Source of the DNA: an uncultured Acidobacteriota bacterium
Lineage (GTDB): Bacteria; Acidobacteriota; Vicinamibacteria; Marinacidobacterales; SMYC01
Direction: 5' to 3'
Length of the DNA: 64,000 nucleotides
NCBI GenBank assembly: GCA_947259165.1
Contig: CAMYKY010000002.1
Location: forward strand, 1 to 64,000
Shown here in pieces: positions 32,019 to 44,061 of the stretch. The notes beneath the pieces were generated by a model. The model searched no databases. It saw only the letters and a program-made list of their open reading frames with translations, and was not told the origin of the DNA. Both the position numbers and the translations under genes were made by a program. The number at the start of each line of letters is the position of its first letter. Positions within the stretch are counted from its first letter, which is position 1.

Positions 32019-32101
32019 GTCCCTCCTTGCGGAGGACCGCCCGGAAGCCCCAATCATCATGTTTTGTACTAGTAAACCTCTTACTTTCAGCTATATAGAA
32101 C

Positions 32102-33475
32102 ATGAATCTCTGGGAAGAAATACTCCAAAAGGTCGAGTCCAAGGTCAACCGACATAGCTTCAATACCTGGTTTCGTCCGACACGACTTCTTTTTGAAACT
32201 GGCGATACGGTTGGCGTTCTTGTCCCCAACGCTCAGTTCAGGGACTGGCTCAACAAACACTACTCCGGCATCATCCACGAGTCGCTCGACGAGTTGCACC
32301 GCCCCGATCTCGAGGTTGTTTTCGAGACCGACGCGCCTCGCGACGCTGTGATCTCTAACGGCCAGAATTCCTCCTCGTCTCATCCTTCGTTCGGCTCTCA
32401 GCGTAGGGAAGCGGGAGGTGATTCACAACGCGGCAATGCGTCGCGAGAGGCCCACCCACAGCCGCCGCTCAATCCAAAATATCGTTTCGAGAGCTACGTT
32501 GTTGGCACCAGCAACCAGTTCGCAAACGCCGCGGCCCGCGCCGTCGCGGAAGCGCCGTCGCGCGCGTACAACCCGTTGTTCATTTACGGCGGTGTCGGGC
32601 TGGGAAAGACTCATCTTCTCCACGCCATCGGGCACCAGATTCTAGAGCAAGCCCCTTCGTCGAAACTCGTTTATATTTCCGCGGAAAAGTTCATGAACGA
32701 TCTCATCAACGCGATCCGCTACGATCGGATCCTCGACTTCCGCGACAAACATCGATCCTTCGACGTGCTACTCGTCGACGACATTCAATTCATCGCTGGC
32801 AAGGAACGCACCCAGGAAGAGTTCTTTCATACCTTCAACGCGCTCTACGACTACCAGAAACAAATCGTCCTTACCAGTGATGCGCTGCCCCGCGAGATCC
32901 CTACGCTCGAGGAACGCCTGCGCTCGCGCTTCGAATGGGGTCTCACCGCAGATATCCAAGCTCCCGACCTTGAAACCAAGATCGCTATTTTGCGTAAGAA
33001 AGCAGACGCCGAAAACTGTGACCTGCCGGACAACGTCGCTATCTTCATCGCCTCGCGCATCAAGTCGAACATTCGAGAGCTCGAGGGCTCTCTCATTCGG
33101 TTGATCGCCTACTCTTCACTCACCGATCGCGCGATCGACCTGGCTCTCGCACAGGAGGTCCTTCGCGACCTCCTATTGAGCGAGGAGAAGCTGATCAACC
33201 TCGATTCGATTCAGAAATTCGTCGCGGATCACTACCGTCTAAAAGTTGCCGACCTCAAGGCCCGCAACAACGCCAGGTCCGTCGCCCTTCCCCGTCAGAT
33301 CGCCATGTACATGGGAAAGTCCCTCACCAAGGCGAGCCTTCCCGACATAGGCAAAGCTTTCGGTGGAAAACACCATTCCACCGTCATTCACTCCGTCCGC
33401 AAGATCGCAACCCTGCGGCAAACCGACCCTGAGTTTGACAAGACGATACAAGGTTTTCTCGACACGTTTCGGTGA
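32102..33475 (+). CDS. dnaA: chromosomal replication initiator DnaA
   Basis: The 457-residue protein has domain I (MNLWEEILQKVESKVNRHSF), a Ser/Gly/Glu-rich linker, the AAA+ domain with Walker A GGVGLGKTHLLHAIGH and Walker B VLLVDDIQFIAGKERTQEE, and domain IV with the DnaA-box reading helix (LPDIGKAFGGKHHSTVIHS). It opens the origin for replication. It is flanked by DnaA boxes on both sides. Confidence 0.98.
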   Translation: MNLWEEILQKVESKVNRHSFNTWFRPTRLLFETGDTVGVLVPNAQFRDWLNKHYSGIIHESLDELHRPDLEVVFETDAPRDAVISNGQNSSSSHPSFGSQRREAGGDSQRGNASREAHPQPPLNPKYRFESYVVGTSNQFANAAARAVAEAPSRAYNPLFIYGGVGLGKTHLLHAIGHQILEQAPSSKLVYISAEKFMNDLINAIRYDRILDFRDKHRSFDVLLVDDIQFIAGKERTQEEFFHTFNALYDYQKQIVLTSDALPREIPTLEERLRSRFEWGLTADIQAPDLETKIAILRKKADAENCDLPDNVAIFIASRIKSNIRELEGSLIRLIAYSSLTDRAIDLALAQEVLRDLLLSEEKLINLDSIQKFVADHYRLKVADLKARNNARSVALPRQIAMYMGKSLTKASLPDIGKAFGGKHHSTVIHSVRKIATLRQTDPEFDKTIQGFLDTFR

Positions 33476-33506
33476 CCGATGACGGAAGAAGACGAAGTCG
33501 AGCGAC

Positions 33507-33703
33507 CCTTCCACAAAATCGATCCACATGTGTGTGCATGGTTGTGCGGATACCCCATGCAACCCCGAACCACCCTCTTTTTTCACAGATCCACACATCC
33601 GATCCACTGGGAAATCCACACAAGATGTTAATTATAAATTCTTTAAATTCATATACTTAGGATGCCAATGGATTTCTATTAACAGGCCCTTATTGATATA
33701 ATT
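33507..33703. other. probable chromosomal replication origin (oriC)
   Basis: Downstream of dnaA five same-strand DnaA-box-like sites share TCCACA or a one-base variant: CCTTCCACA (33507), CGATCCACA (33520), AGATCCACA (33587), CGATCCACT (33600) and AAATCCACA (33612). A TTGTGCGGATA (33542) may be a degenerate inverse site. They lead into an AT-rich tract from about 33625 to 33750 that fits a DNA unwinding element. This order, boxes then AT-rich DNA between dnaA and dnaN, is a standard bacterial origin design, and gene direction changes here. Confidence 0.85.
33694..33702 (+). promoter_or_regulatory. dnaN: extended -10 promoter of dnaN
   Basis: TGATATAAT is a perfect extended -10 element. No good -35 precedes it, as expected for this promoter class. 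dnaN begins about 55 bases downstream. Confidence 0.5.
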
Positions 33704-33756
33704 ACTAAATAGAACCTTTCTTCTACTAGAGGAAAGAACAATAGGTATGGAAATAG

Positions 33757-37411
<3,655 letters not shown>

Positions 37412-37416
37412 CGGGA

Positions 37417-37497
37417 CACTAGTGGGCTGTAACAGTTGAGCGTTGCGCAAAAGGACCCGCGATTTTGGCAACGAATAACTGTTACAGCCCACTAGTG
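37417..37497. repeat. 81-bp palindromic element between gyrB and gyrA
   Basis: Two 21-base arms (37417-37437 and 37477-37497) are perfect inverted repeats, beginning CACTAGTGGGCTG and ending CAGCCCACTAGTG. Inside them CGTTGC plus CAAAA pairs with TTTTGGCAACG with one bulged G, leaving a ten-base loop. The whole element can form one long hairpin. It starts six bases after the gyrB stop. It could be a miniature mobile element, an RNA processing site or a transcription attenuator; it lacks a T tract. Confidence 0.85.
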
Positions 37498-37543
37498 GCG
37501 CAGGGTCTACCCGCGCACCAGGTAACGTACCAGGGAGACAAGT

Positions 37544-40000
37544 ATGGCCACCACGGCTGACCGAACGCCGGTCAATATCGAAGACGAGATGAAGCGGTCC
37601 TATATGGACTACGCCATGTCCGTCATCATCGGCCGGGCGCTTCCCGATGTACGCGATGGCCTGAAGCCGGTCCATCGCCGTGTACTCTATGCGATGTACC
37701 GCGAAGGACTCCTCTCCTCTCGTCCCTACTCGAAGTGTGCCGGTATCGTCGGAGAGGTGCTGAAAAAGTACCACCCTCACGGAGACGCTGCGGTTTACGA
37801 CACGCTCGTTCGCATGGCGCAAGCGTTCAACCTGCGAGCGCCACTCATCGACGGCCAGGGGAATTTCGGCTCGGTCGACGGCGACCCCCCGGCAGCGTAT
37901 CGATACACCGAAGCGCGCCTCACTGCTCTCGCCGAGAGCATGATGCGGGATATCGACAAGGACACCGCCGATTTCGTTCCTAACTTCGATGGCAACACCA
38001 AAGAACCAACGGTGCTTCCCTCTGCGGTACCGAACCTTCTCGTCAACGGAACGACCGGTATCGCCGTCGGCATGGCGACGAATATCCCGCCGCACAACCT
38101 TCGCGAAGTCGTCGACGGCATTCTCTTCGCCTTAGAAAACAAGCAACTCGACGAAAACGAGCTGACCGAGAATCTTCTGGGTATCGTCTCCGGGCCTGAT
38201 TTTCCCACGGCCGCCTTCGTGCACGGCAGGCGCGGGATCGAACAGGCTTACCGCACCGGTCGTGGCACCATCCAGCTTCGCGCGCGCGCGACCATCGAAG
38301 ACACGGGGAAGGACCGGCAGTCCATCATCGTCACCGAGATCCCGTACCAGGTGAACAAGGCGAAACTCCTCGAAAAAATCGGGGAACTCGTCCGTGAGAA
38401 GAAGCTCGACGGCATCTCCGATATGCGGGACGAATCCGATCGAAACGGTATGCGCGTCGTCGTCGATTTGAAACGCGGAGAAGTGGGTCAAGTTGTTCTG
38501 AACAATTTGTACAAGCACACGACGCTTCAGACGAGCTTCGGCATCATCCTTCTCGCCATCGTTGAGAACCGACCCAAGGTGCTCAAGCTCGTAGAGCTCG
38601 TGCGCTTGTTCATCGACTTCCGTCGCGACGTGGTACGTCGTCGTACGGCGTACGAGCTACACAAGGCGGAGGAGCGCGCCCACCTCCTCGAGGGCTTCGT
38701 GATCGCCCTCGACCACCTCGACGATGTCATCGAGCTCATCAAGGCGTCGGAGAACCCCGCGGTAGCGCGTGCGGCGTTGATCGCAACCTACGAGCTCACA
38801 GAGATCCAAGCCCAGGCCGTTCTCGATTTGCAATTGCACCGCCTCACGGGAATGGAGCGGGACAAGATCGTCGCCGAGTACAAGGAAATCAAGGCGCGAA
38901 TCGAGGAGCTCAGGAGCATCCTCGCGAGTGATGAGCGAATCGACCAGATCGTCAAGGACGAGCTCGTTGATGTCAGGGAGAAGTTCGGGGACGACCGCCG
39001 AACCGAGATCATCGCCAAAACTCAGGAGATCAGCATCGAGGATATGATCGCCGAAGAAGACATGGTCATCGCCGTGTCCCACACTGGCTACATCAAAAGG
39101 AGCGCCGTCAGTGTCTATCGAGGACAAAAACGCGGCGGCAAGGGGCGCAAAGGAATGCGTACCCGCGACGAAGATTTTGTCGACCACCTGTTCATCGCCT
39201 CGACCCATTCCTACATCCTGATCTTCACCGATCGCGGAAAAGTCTATTGGTTGAAAGTCCACGAGATCCCGAGCGTCGGCGCCGCAGGCAAGGGCAAGGC
39301 GATCGTCAATCTCGTCGCCATGCGGCCCGAAGAAAAACTCGCCGCCGTGTGTGCGGTCAAGGAATTCCCCGAAGACAGGTTCGTTCTCATGGCGACGCGC
39401 AAAGGGATTATCAAGAAGACCCCGCTCTCCGCGTTCAAGAAGCCTCTGTCGCGCGGTATCATCGCCATCGGGATCGATGAGGACGACGCGTTGATTGCGG
39501 CCTCCGTCACCGAGGGCGATAGCCAAGCGGTTCTCGCGTCGCAGGGTGGGAAAGCCATCCGCTTTACAGAGACGGACGTCCGCACGATGGGTCGCACCGC
39601 GCGAGGCGTCAAAGGCATCGCGCTCTCGTCCGGTGACGTCGTGGTCAGCATGGCTGTCGTCGAGCCTGAGGGGACACTGCTCACCGTTACCGACAAAGGT
39701 TACGGGAAACGAAGCCGAATCGAGGACTATCGCCTCCAGACCCGAGGCGGCAAAGGGATCATCAACGTCAAAGCGACCCAGAGAAACGGTAAGGTCGTAG
39801 CTGTTCCCTGCGTCACCGATGACGACGAAGTGATGGTCATTACCGCCGAGGGCATGATCCTGCGTCTCGAGGTGAAGGATTTCAACATCCTGAGCCGTAT
39901 CACTCAGGGTGTTCGGCTCATCGATGTGGATGAAGGCGACCACGTAGTCGCCGTCGCGAAGCTTGCCGAAAAAGACGACGACCCAACGACTGGCGCCTAG
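37544..40000 (+). CDS. gyrA: DNA gyrase subunit A
   Basis: The 818-residue protein has the breakage-reunion domain (MDYAMSVIIGRALPDVRDGL, catalytic Tyr in AYRYTEARLT) and the C-terminal beta-pinwheel with the GyrA box as QKRGGKGRKG. In the quinolone-resistance region the sequence is PHGDAAVYDTLVRM, so the residue matching E. coli Ser83 is Ala, while Asp87 is kept. AGGGAGA precedes the ATG. Confidence 0.97.
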   Translation: MATTADRTPVNIEDEMKRSYMDYAMSVIIGRALPDVRDGLKPVHRRVLYAMYREGLLSSRPYSKCAGIVGEVLKKYHPHGDAAVYDTLVRMAQAFNLRAPLIDGQGNFGSVDGDPPAAYRYTEARLTALAESMMRDIDKDTADFVPNFDGNTKEPTVLPSAVPNLLVNGTTGIAVGMATNIPPHNLREVVDGILFALENKQLDENELTENLLGIVSGPDFPTAAFVHGRRGIEQAYRTGRGTIQLRARATIEDTGKDRQSIIVTEIPYQVNKAKLLEKIGELVREKKLDGISDMRDESDRNGMRVVVDLKRGEVGQVVLNNLYKHTTLQTSFGIILLAIVENRPKVLKLVELVRLFIDFRRDVVRRRTAYELHKAEERAHLLEGFVIALDHLDDVIELIKASENPAVARAALIATYELTEIQAQAVLDLQLHRLTGMERDKIVAEYKEIKARIEELRSILASDERIDQIVKDELVDVREKFGDDRRTEIIAKTQEISIEDMIAEEDMVIAVSHTGYIKRSAVSVYRGQKRGGKGRKGMRTRDEDFVDHLFIASTHSYILIFTDRGKVYWLKVHEIPSVGAAGKGKAIVNLVAMRPEEKLAAVCAVKEFPEDRFVLMATRKGIIKKTPLSAFKKPLSRGIIAIGIDEDDALIAASVTEGDSQAVLASQGGKAIRFTETDVRTMGRTARGVKGIALSSGDVVVSMAVVEPEGTLLTVTDKGYGKRSRIEDYRLQTRGGKGIINVKATQRNGKVVAVPCVTDDDEVMVITAEGMILRLEVKDFNILSRITQGVRLIDVDEGDHVVAVAKLAEKDDDPTTGA

Positions 40001-40114
40001 CTGGTCGCGCCGAGCGCAGGGACGCCGTTTCGAGTGCTCGGTAGCGGTGGTCGGCTCGCATACGCTACACTCAACTCAACCTTGTAGGGGAGTTCGATGG
40101 CCCCGTCCCGCGCC

Positions 40115-40128
40115 GTTTCCCGGGAAAC
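40115..40128. promoter_or_regulatory. parS/Noc-site-like palindrome
   Basis: GTTTCCCGGGAAAC is a perfect 14-base palindrome two bases before the start codon of a lipoprotein gene. It equals the core of parS (GTTTCACGTGAAAC) except at the middle four bases, which match the Noc-binding site (ATTTCCCGGGAAAT). Binding is untested. Confidence 0.45.
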
Positions 40129-40130
40129 CC

Positions 40131-41015
40131 ATGCTCAAGCTTCTGGTGCTCGTTTTCAGTCTGCCTGGCCTCGTCGCGGTCGTTGCTTGCGTCGATCGCT
40201 CGGAGGAGCTGTTTTCGGACGCTCGCCGTGCTATGGAGGAGGACAGCTACGAAACGGCGGCCCGGCTGTACCAAGAGGTAACGATCCAAGCGCCGGACAG
40301 CGCGTTTGCGGCGGAGGCGTATTTCGAGCTCGCGCAGATCTACTACCTCCGGCTCCGCAACGTCGAGGCGGCGAAGAACAGCCTCGTCAAAGTGATTCAG
40401 GATTACCCGGACTCGCGGGTCAACGTGGATGCGCGGCGGCTTCTCGCGCGGTTGTACGAGGAGGACTTGCAGGATCCGCAACGGGCGCTGAAGCTCTACC
40501 GCGACTTGCTAGCCGAAAACCTCGAGGCAAGGACGAGACGACAGACACTTATTGATCTCGGCGATTGCCAATATCGTATGGGCGAGCTCGATGCGTCCGC
40601 CAATACATATCGCCTGGCCCTTGGCCTCCCCTACCACCCGGAGATGGATAGCGCGTTCATGCGTCTCGCTAACCTCGAGTGGCTCGCAGGCTCCGCGGAT
40701 GAATCGCTTCGCTTGTTGCGAGAGCTCCAAGAGCTGACCGTCGTCGAGGACTATCGCCACGAAGCCATGCTGAGTGAAGTCGAAGTCCTGGTGAGTCTCG
40801 GCCGGTTCTCGGTGGCGCACGCGCGTGTCCTGGTTGCTGAGGAAGCGTTTCCGAATTCGCCTGACCTGATTGAAGTCGCCGCCCGATTAGCCGACACCGA
40901 GGCCCAGCACCAGCCGTTGGATGGGGAGGGTGAAGAGGAAGCTTTGTTGCAGGAACTTCAGAAGAAAATAAGATGGGGCGGTGGTCGAAGGCGTCGAACG
41001 CCTCCGTCGCAATGA
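40131..41015 (+). CDS. TPR lipoprotein (BamD/YbgF-like)
   Basis: From the ATG at 40131 it has 294 residues. A signal peptide ends in the lipobox VAVVAC, so the protein is lipidated outside the cytoplasmic membrane. It then carries four or more tetratricopeptide repeats (EDSYETAARLYQEVTIQAPDS; EAAKNSLVKVIQDYPDS; DPQRALKLYRDLLAEN) and a basic tail. The spacing resembles BamD and other envelope assembly scaffolds, but identity is not established. The open frame extends upstream into gyrA, so the signal peptide decides the start. Confidence 0.82.
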   Translation: MLKLLVLVFSLPGLVAVVACVDRSEELFSDARRAMEEDSYETAARLYQEVTIQAPDSAFAAEAYFELAQIYYLRLRNVEAAKNSLVKVIQDYPDSRVNVDARRLLARLYEEDLQDPQRALKLYRDLLAENLEARTRRQTLIDLGDCQYRMGELDASANTYRLALGLPYHPEMDSAFMRLANLEWLAGSADESLRLLRELQELTVVEDYRHEAMLSEVEVLVSLGRFSVAHARVLVAEEAFPNSPDLIEVAARLADTEAQHQPLDGEGEEEALLQELQKKIRWGGGRRRRTPPSQ

Positions 41016-41115
41016 GCAACCGACCTCCAGGCTGACGGACCGGAAGGGCCTTGCCGCCGATCACCAGCCGACTTGCCGAGAATCAGAGTGAGTGCGCAGT
41101 AAGCACGAAAGAGCA

Positions 41116-41826
41116 ATGAACCCTCGGGCCGCGATTGTGGCTGTCGGCCTCGGTCTATCCATGGGCTGCGCCGGAGCCGAGCAGGAGCTCATCGAGCGAT
41201 ACCTTGCGGCGAGCCAGCAAGGTGACAACGACACGCTTGCCGCGTTGTCGATGGTCGCCTTTCCCGAGGAGGTGGAATCATGGAATGTGCTCGAAATTGG
41301 CATGGTACGACGCGAGCCCTACCTCCTGCCCGAGCTTCGGCAAGACGTAGGCAGGGTCGAAGACGAGCGCGACGTTCAATCCAAGGTTTTCGGCGAGTTT
41401 CGTCAAGGGAACTACGAGGCATTGCGCCGAATTGGTGAACGCCTTCGAGTAGACGCCGAGTATCATTTCCCGGGACGACTTGGCGAGCTCCAAGACGAGT
41501 GGGAGTTGCTCCGTCTAGAGCGTCGGCAGGTCGTTGCGAAGCTCCACGACGCGGAGATCGCGTTCGAGCAAGAAATTCGTCGCGTCAACAAATCGCTGGA
41601 GCGCGAGTCGAATTCTGAACATTTGACTGGGGAGATATTGAAGAAAGACGCGCTGGTGCGCGTGACGACGCCCGACGGAGACAAACGCTACAGTCTAAGT
41701 TTGAGCCGATACGAACTGACAAACCCGTTCGACGCCCTCGTCCCTGCCCGGTGGATCATCACCGCTGTGACCCCAGCAGATCAGCACGCGACGTTCAAAG
41801 CAAGCAGCGCGTGGAATGAGCTCTAG
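41116..41826 (+). CDS. lipoprotein of unknown function
   Basis: The ATG at 41116 gives 236 residues. The signal peptide ends LGLSMGCAG, a good lipobox. The mature part begins EQELIERYLAASQQGDNDTLAALSM, a pattern seen in SnoaL/NTF2-like or DUF4878-type proteins. A long coiled coil rich in Glu, Arg and Leu follows, then a beta-rich end (DALVRVTTPDGDKRYSLSLSR). The family is not recognised. It lies 100 bases after the TPR lipoprotein on the same strand. Confidence 0.7.
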   Translation: MNPRAAIVAVGLGLSMGCAGAEQELIERYLAASQQGDNDTLAALSMVAFPEEVESWNVLEIGMVRREPYLLPELRQDVGRVEDERDVQSKVFGEFRQGNYEALRRIGERLRVDAEYHFPGRLGELQDEWELLRLERRQVVAKLHDAEIAFEQEIRRVNKSLERESNSEHLTGEILKKDALVRVTTPDGDKRYSLSLSRYELTNPFDALVPARWIITAVTPADQHATFKASSAWNEL

Positions 41827-43943
41827 CTAATCACTTCCAATTTGGCATACTGCGCTACCAGGCGTTTGCGGCCGGCTTTGTGGAACAAAACCGTGACGCG
41901 TCGGTCGGGGCCACTCCCCGACGCGTCCAGGACTTTGCCTTCGCCAAATTTCTGGTGGTGGACGCGCGCGCCGCGCCGCAGCAGGCCGCGGTCTTCGCTC
42001 GGCGCGACACCGTCGAAAGTCCCAGTCGAACGAGCACGACGTCCGTGGGGGCCAGCCTTGAGGCTCCCGGCGGGGATTTCGGTCAAGAAGCGAGAAGGCC
42101 GGCGCGCGCTCGTTTGGTAGGAAAACCGGCGCGACTCGGCATAGGAGAGATGAAGCCCACGTTTTGCTCGCGTCATCCCGACGTAGAAGAGTCGCCGCTC
42201 TTCCTCGAGGGCCTTCACGTCGCCGCTCGCGCGGATATGGGGAAACAAGCCTTCCTCCAGACCAGCAAGGAACACCGTGTCGAACTCGAGACCCTTCGCG
42301 GCGTGGAGCGTCATGAGCAGGCACGGGGTAGCGCCCATCGTGTCGATGTCCGTCAACAGGCCGACTCCGTCGAGAAACCCAGCGAGAGAAGGGGAGGACC
42401 CGAGCTCGTACTCTGCCGCCGCGGCAATGAGTTGATCCAGGTTCTCTTTGCGCTCGCGGGCGACGGCTTCCCCTTCTCGTTCGAGCTCATGGACCAGTCC
42501 CGTCTCCGAAAGCACGTTTTGCAAGACGCGCGAAGGGTTTTCGTTTGCTGATTTCCGCGCGAGCGCGTCGATGAGCTCCCGAAATTGAGTGAGGCCGATT
42601 CGAGCGCGAGAGGGCAGCAGATCGTCGCCCAGCGCCACCACCATCGCATCCCACAGGGACGAGCTGTCTTGCTTCGCCTGCTGGTCGAGGATCGCCAAGC
42701 TGGCCTTTCCGACGCCGCGGATAGGCGTGTTGGCGACACGTAGGAAGCTCGCGTCGTCGTGACGGTTCAAGATCAGTCGCGCATAGCCAAGGGTGTCTTT
42801 GATCTCTTTGCGGTCGTAAAAGCGCAACCCTCCCAACACCCGATGAGGGATGCCGCGAGCCAGAAGCTCTTCTTCGAAGACTCGTGTCTGCGCGTGGGTT
42901 CGCAAAAGAACCGCCGCGTCCGCGTTAGGGTCTGTCCTGAGTCTTTGGAGCTGACGTGCGACGTGAGCCGCCTCGTCGCGCTCGTCCTCAGCCGCGTAGA
43001 GCTCGGGCGGCTCACCCTCGTCGTGGTCAGCGATCAATCGCTTTGCCTTCCGGGAACGATTGTTCTCGATAACAGCGCTCGCCGCGCGCAAAATAGCGCC
43101 CGAGGAACGGTAGTTAACCTCCAGCTTGATCGCGTTCGCGCCGGGAAAATCGGTTTCGAAGTCGAGGATGTTGCGCATATCCGCGCCCCGGAAGTTGTAG
43201 ATCGACTGGTCGTCGTCGCCGACGACAAAGACGTTCTTGTGGGGAGCGAGAAGCCGCAACAATCGGTACTGGATGCGATTGGTGTCCTGGTACTCGTCGA
43301 CGAGCACGTAACGGAAGCGGTTCGCGGCAAACGCCTGGGCGCGCTCAGAGCATTCCATGAGCTCGACGGCTCTGAGCAGGAGGTCATCGAAGTCGACGGC
43401 GCCCTGCGCATCGAGCTCTTTTTGATAGCGCAGCGTGACGGTGTCGATGATGCGCTCGAACCGACCGTCGCCGAAGCTGCCGCCGTCGAACGCGCGAAGC
43501 TTGTAGGCGGACACGGCCGACGCGATCCGCGACAAAGGGAACTCGCGCTCGGCGACGCTTTCGTCGCGACAGATACGGCGAAGCAAACTCTTGCGCTCGT
43601 CCGTGGCGTAGAGCGTGAAGCCCTGACGAAGGCCGATGTCCTCGCCAAAGCGGCGCAAAAGGCGCAGGCACAACGCGTGAAATGTGTGAACCGCGGCGTC
43701 GTTGCCCGACGACATCAGCTCGCGCGCGCGGCCGCGCATTTCATCCGCCGCCTTGTTCGTGAACGTCACCGCAAGAATCGACTCCGGGGAAACGCCTCGC
43801 GCCGCCACGAGGTAGGCCATGCGATAGACGATGACCCGCGTCTTGCCCGAGCCAGCACCAGCGAGCACCAGAACAGGGCCGTCGGGTGTGGTGACGGCGT
43901 CTTTTTGTTGTTCGTTGAGATCGTCGAGAAAATCAGGCGCCAT
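41823..43943 (-). CDS. pcrA: UvrD/PcrA-type DNA helicase
   Basis: This SF1A helicase (706 residues from the ATG at 43943; a GTG six bases earlier is also possible) shows LNEQQKDAV, Walker A GAGSGKTRVIVYRMAYL, DEYQDTNRIQYRLL, VVGDDDQSIYNFRGAD, LEVNYRSSGAIL and LMTLHAAKGLEFDTVFLAG. The C-terminus has a short Tudor-like segment (GARVHHQKFGEGKVLD) that in PcrA binds RNA polymerase. It works in excision repair and in clearing blocked forks. It converges with the lipoprotein gene, overlapping by four bases. Confidence 0.94.
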   Translation of the reverse strand: MAPDFLDDLNEQQKDAVTTPDGPVLVLAGAGSGKTRVIVYRMAYLVAARGVSPESILAVTFTNKAADEMRGRARELMSSGNDAAVHTFHALCLRLLRRFGEDIGLRQGFTLYATDERKSLLRRICRDESVAEREFPLSRIASAVSAYKLRAFDGGSFGDGRFERIIDTVTLRYQKELDAQGAVDFDDLLLRAVELMECSERAQAFAANRFRYVLVDEYQDTNRIQYRLLRLLAPHKNVFVVGDDDQSIYNFRGADMRNILDFETDFPGANAIKLEVNYRSSGAILRAASAVIENNRSRKAKRLIADHDEGEPPELYAAEDERDEAAHVARQLQRLRTDPNADAAVLLRTHAQTRVFEEELLARGIPHRVLGGLRFYDRKEIKDTLGYARLILNRHDDASFLRVANTPIRGVGKASLAILDQQAKQDSSSLWDAMVVALGDDLLPSRARIGLTQFRELIDALARKSANENPSRVLQNVLSETGLVHELEREGEAVARERKENLDQLIAAAAEYELGSSPSLAGFLDGVGLLTDIDTMGATPCLLMTLHAAKGLEFDTVFLAGLEEGLFPHIRASGDVKALEEERRLFYVGMTRAKRGLHLSYAESRRFSYQTSARRPSRFLTEIPAGSLKAGPHGRRARSTGTFDGVAPSEDRGLLRRGARVHHQKFGEGKVLDASGSGPDRRVTVLFHKAGRKRLVAQYAKLEVIS

Positions 43944-44061
43944 CGCCACAGTGTACAGTTTTTCGGCGTCGGGATTTCGTCAACTCAGAAGAATTGAGCT
44001 CACGAGTCCGAGTTGCGCGATCCCCTCTCCTCACGTGCGCGATGACCGAGCCAAGGCGGCA

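Larger units (their letters stand above)
31740..32101. other. origin-proximal intergenic region between rpmH and dnaA
   Basis: These 362 bases carry divergent transcription: the rpmH promoter on the minus strand and, presumably, the dnaA promoter on the plus strand. Two DnaA-box sequences are listed separately, one of them a perfect consensus. AT content is higher than in the flanking genes. The dnaA start has no clear ribosome site, and the bases just before it are ctatatagaac. No small gene was found. Confidence 0.6.
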
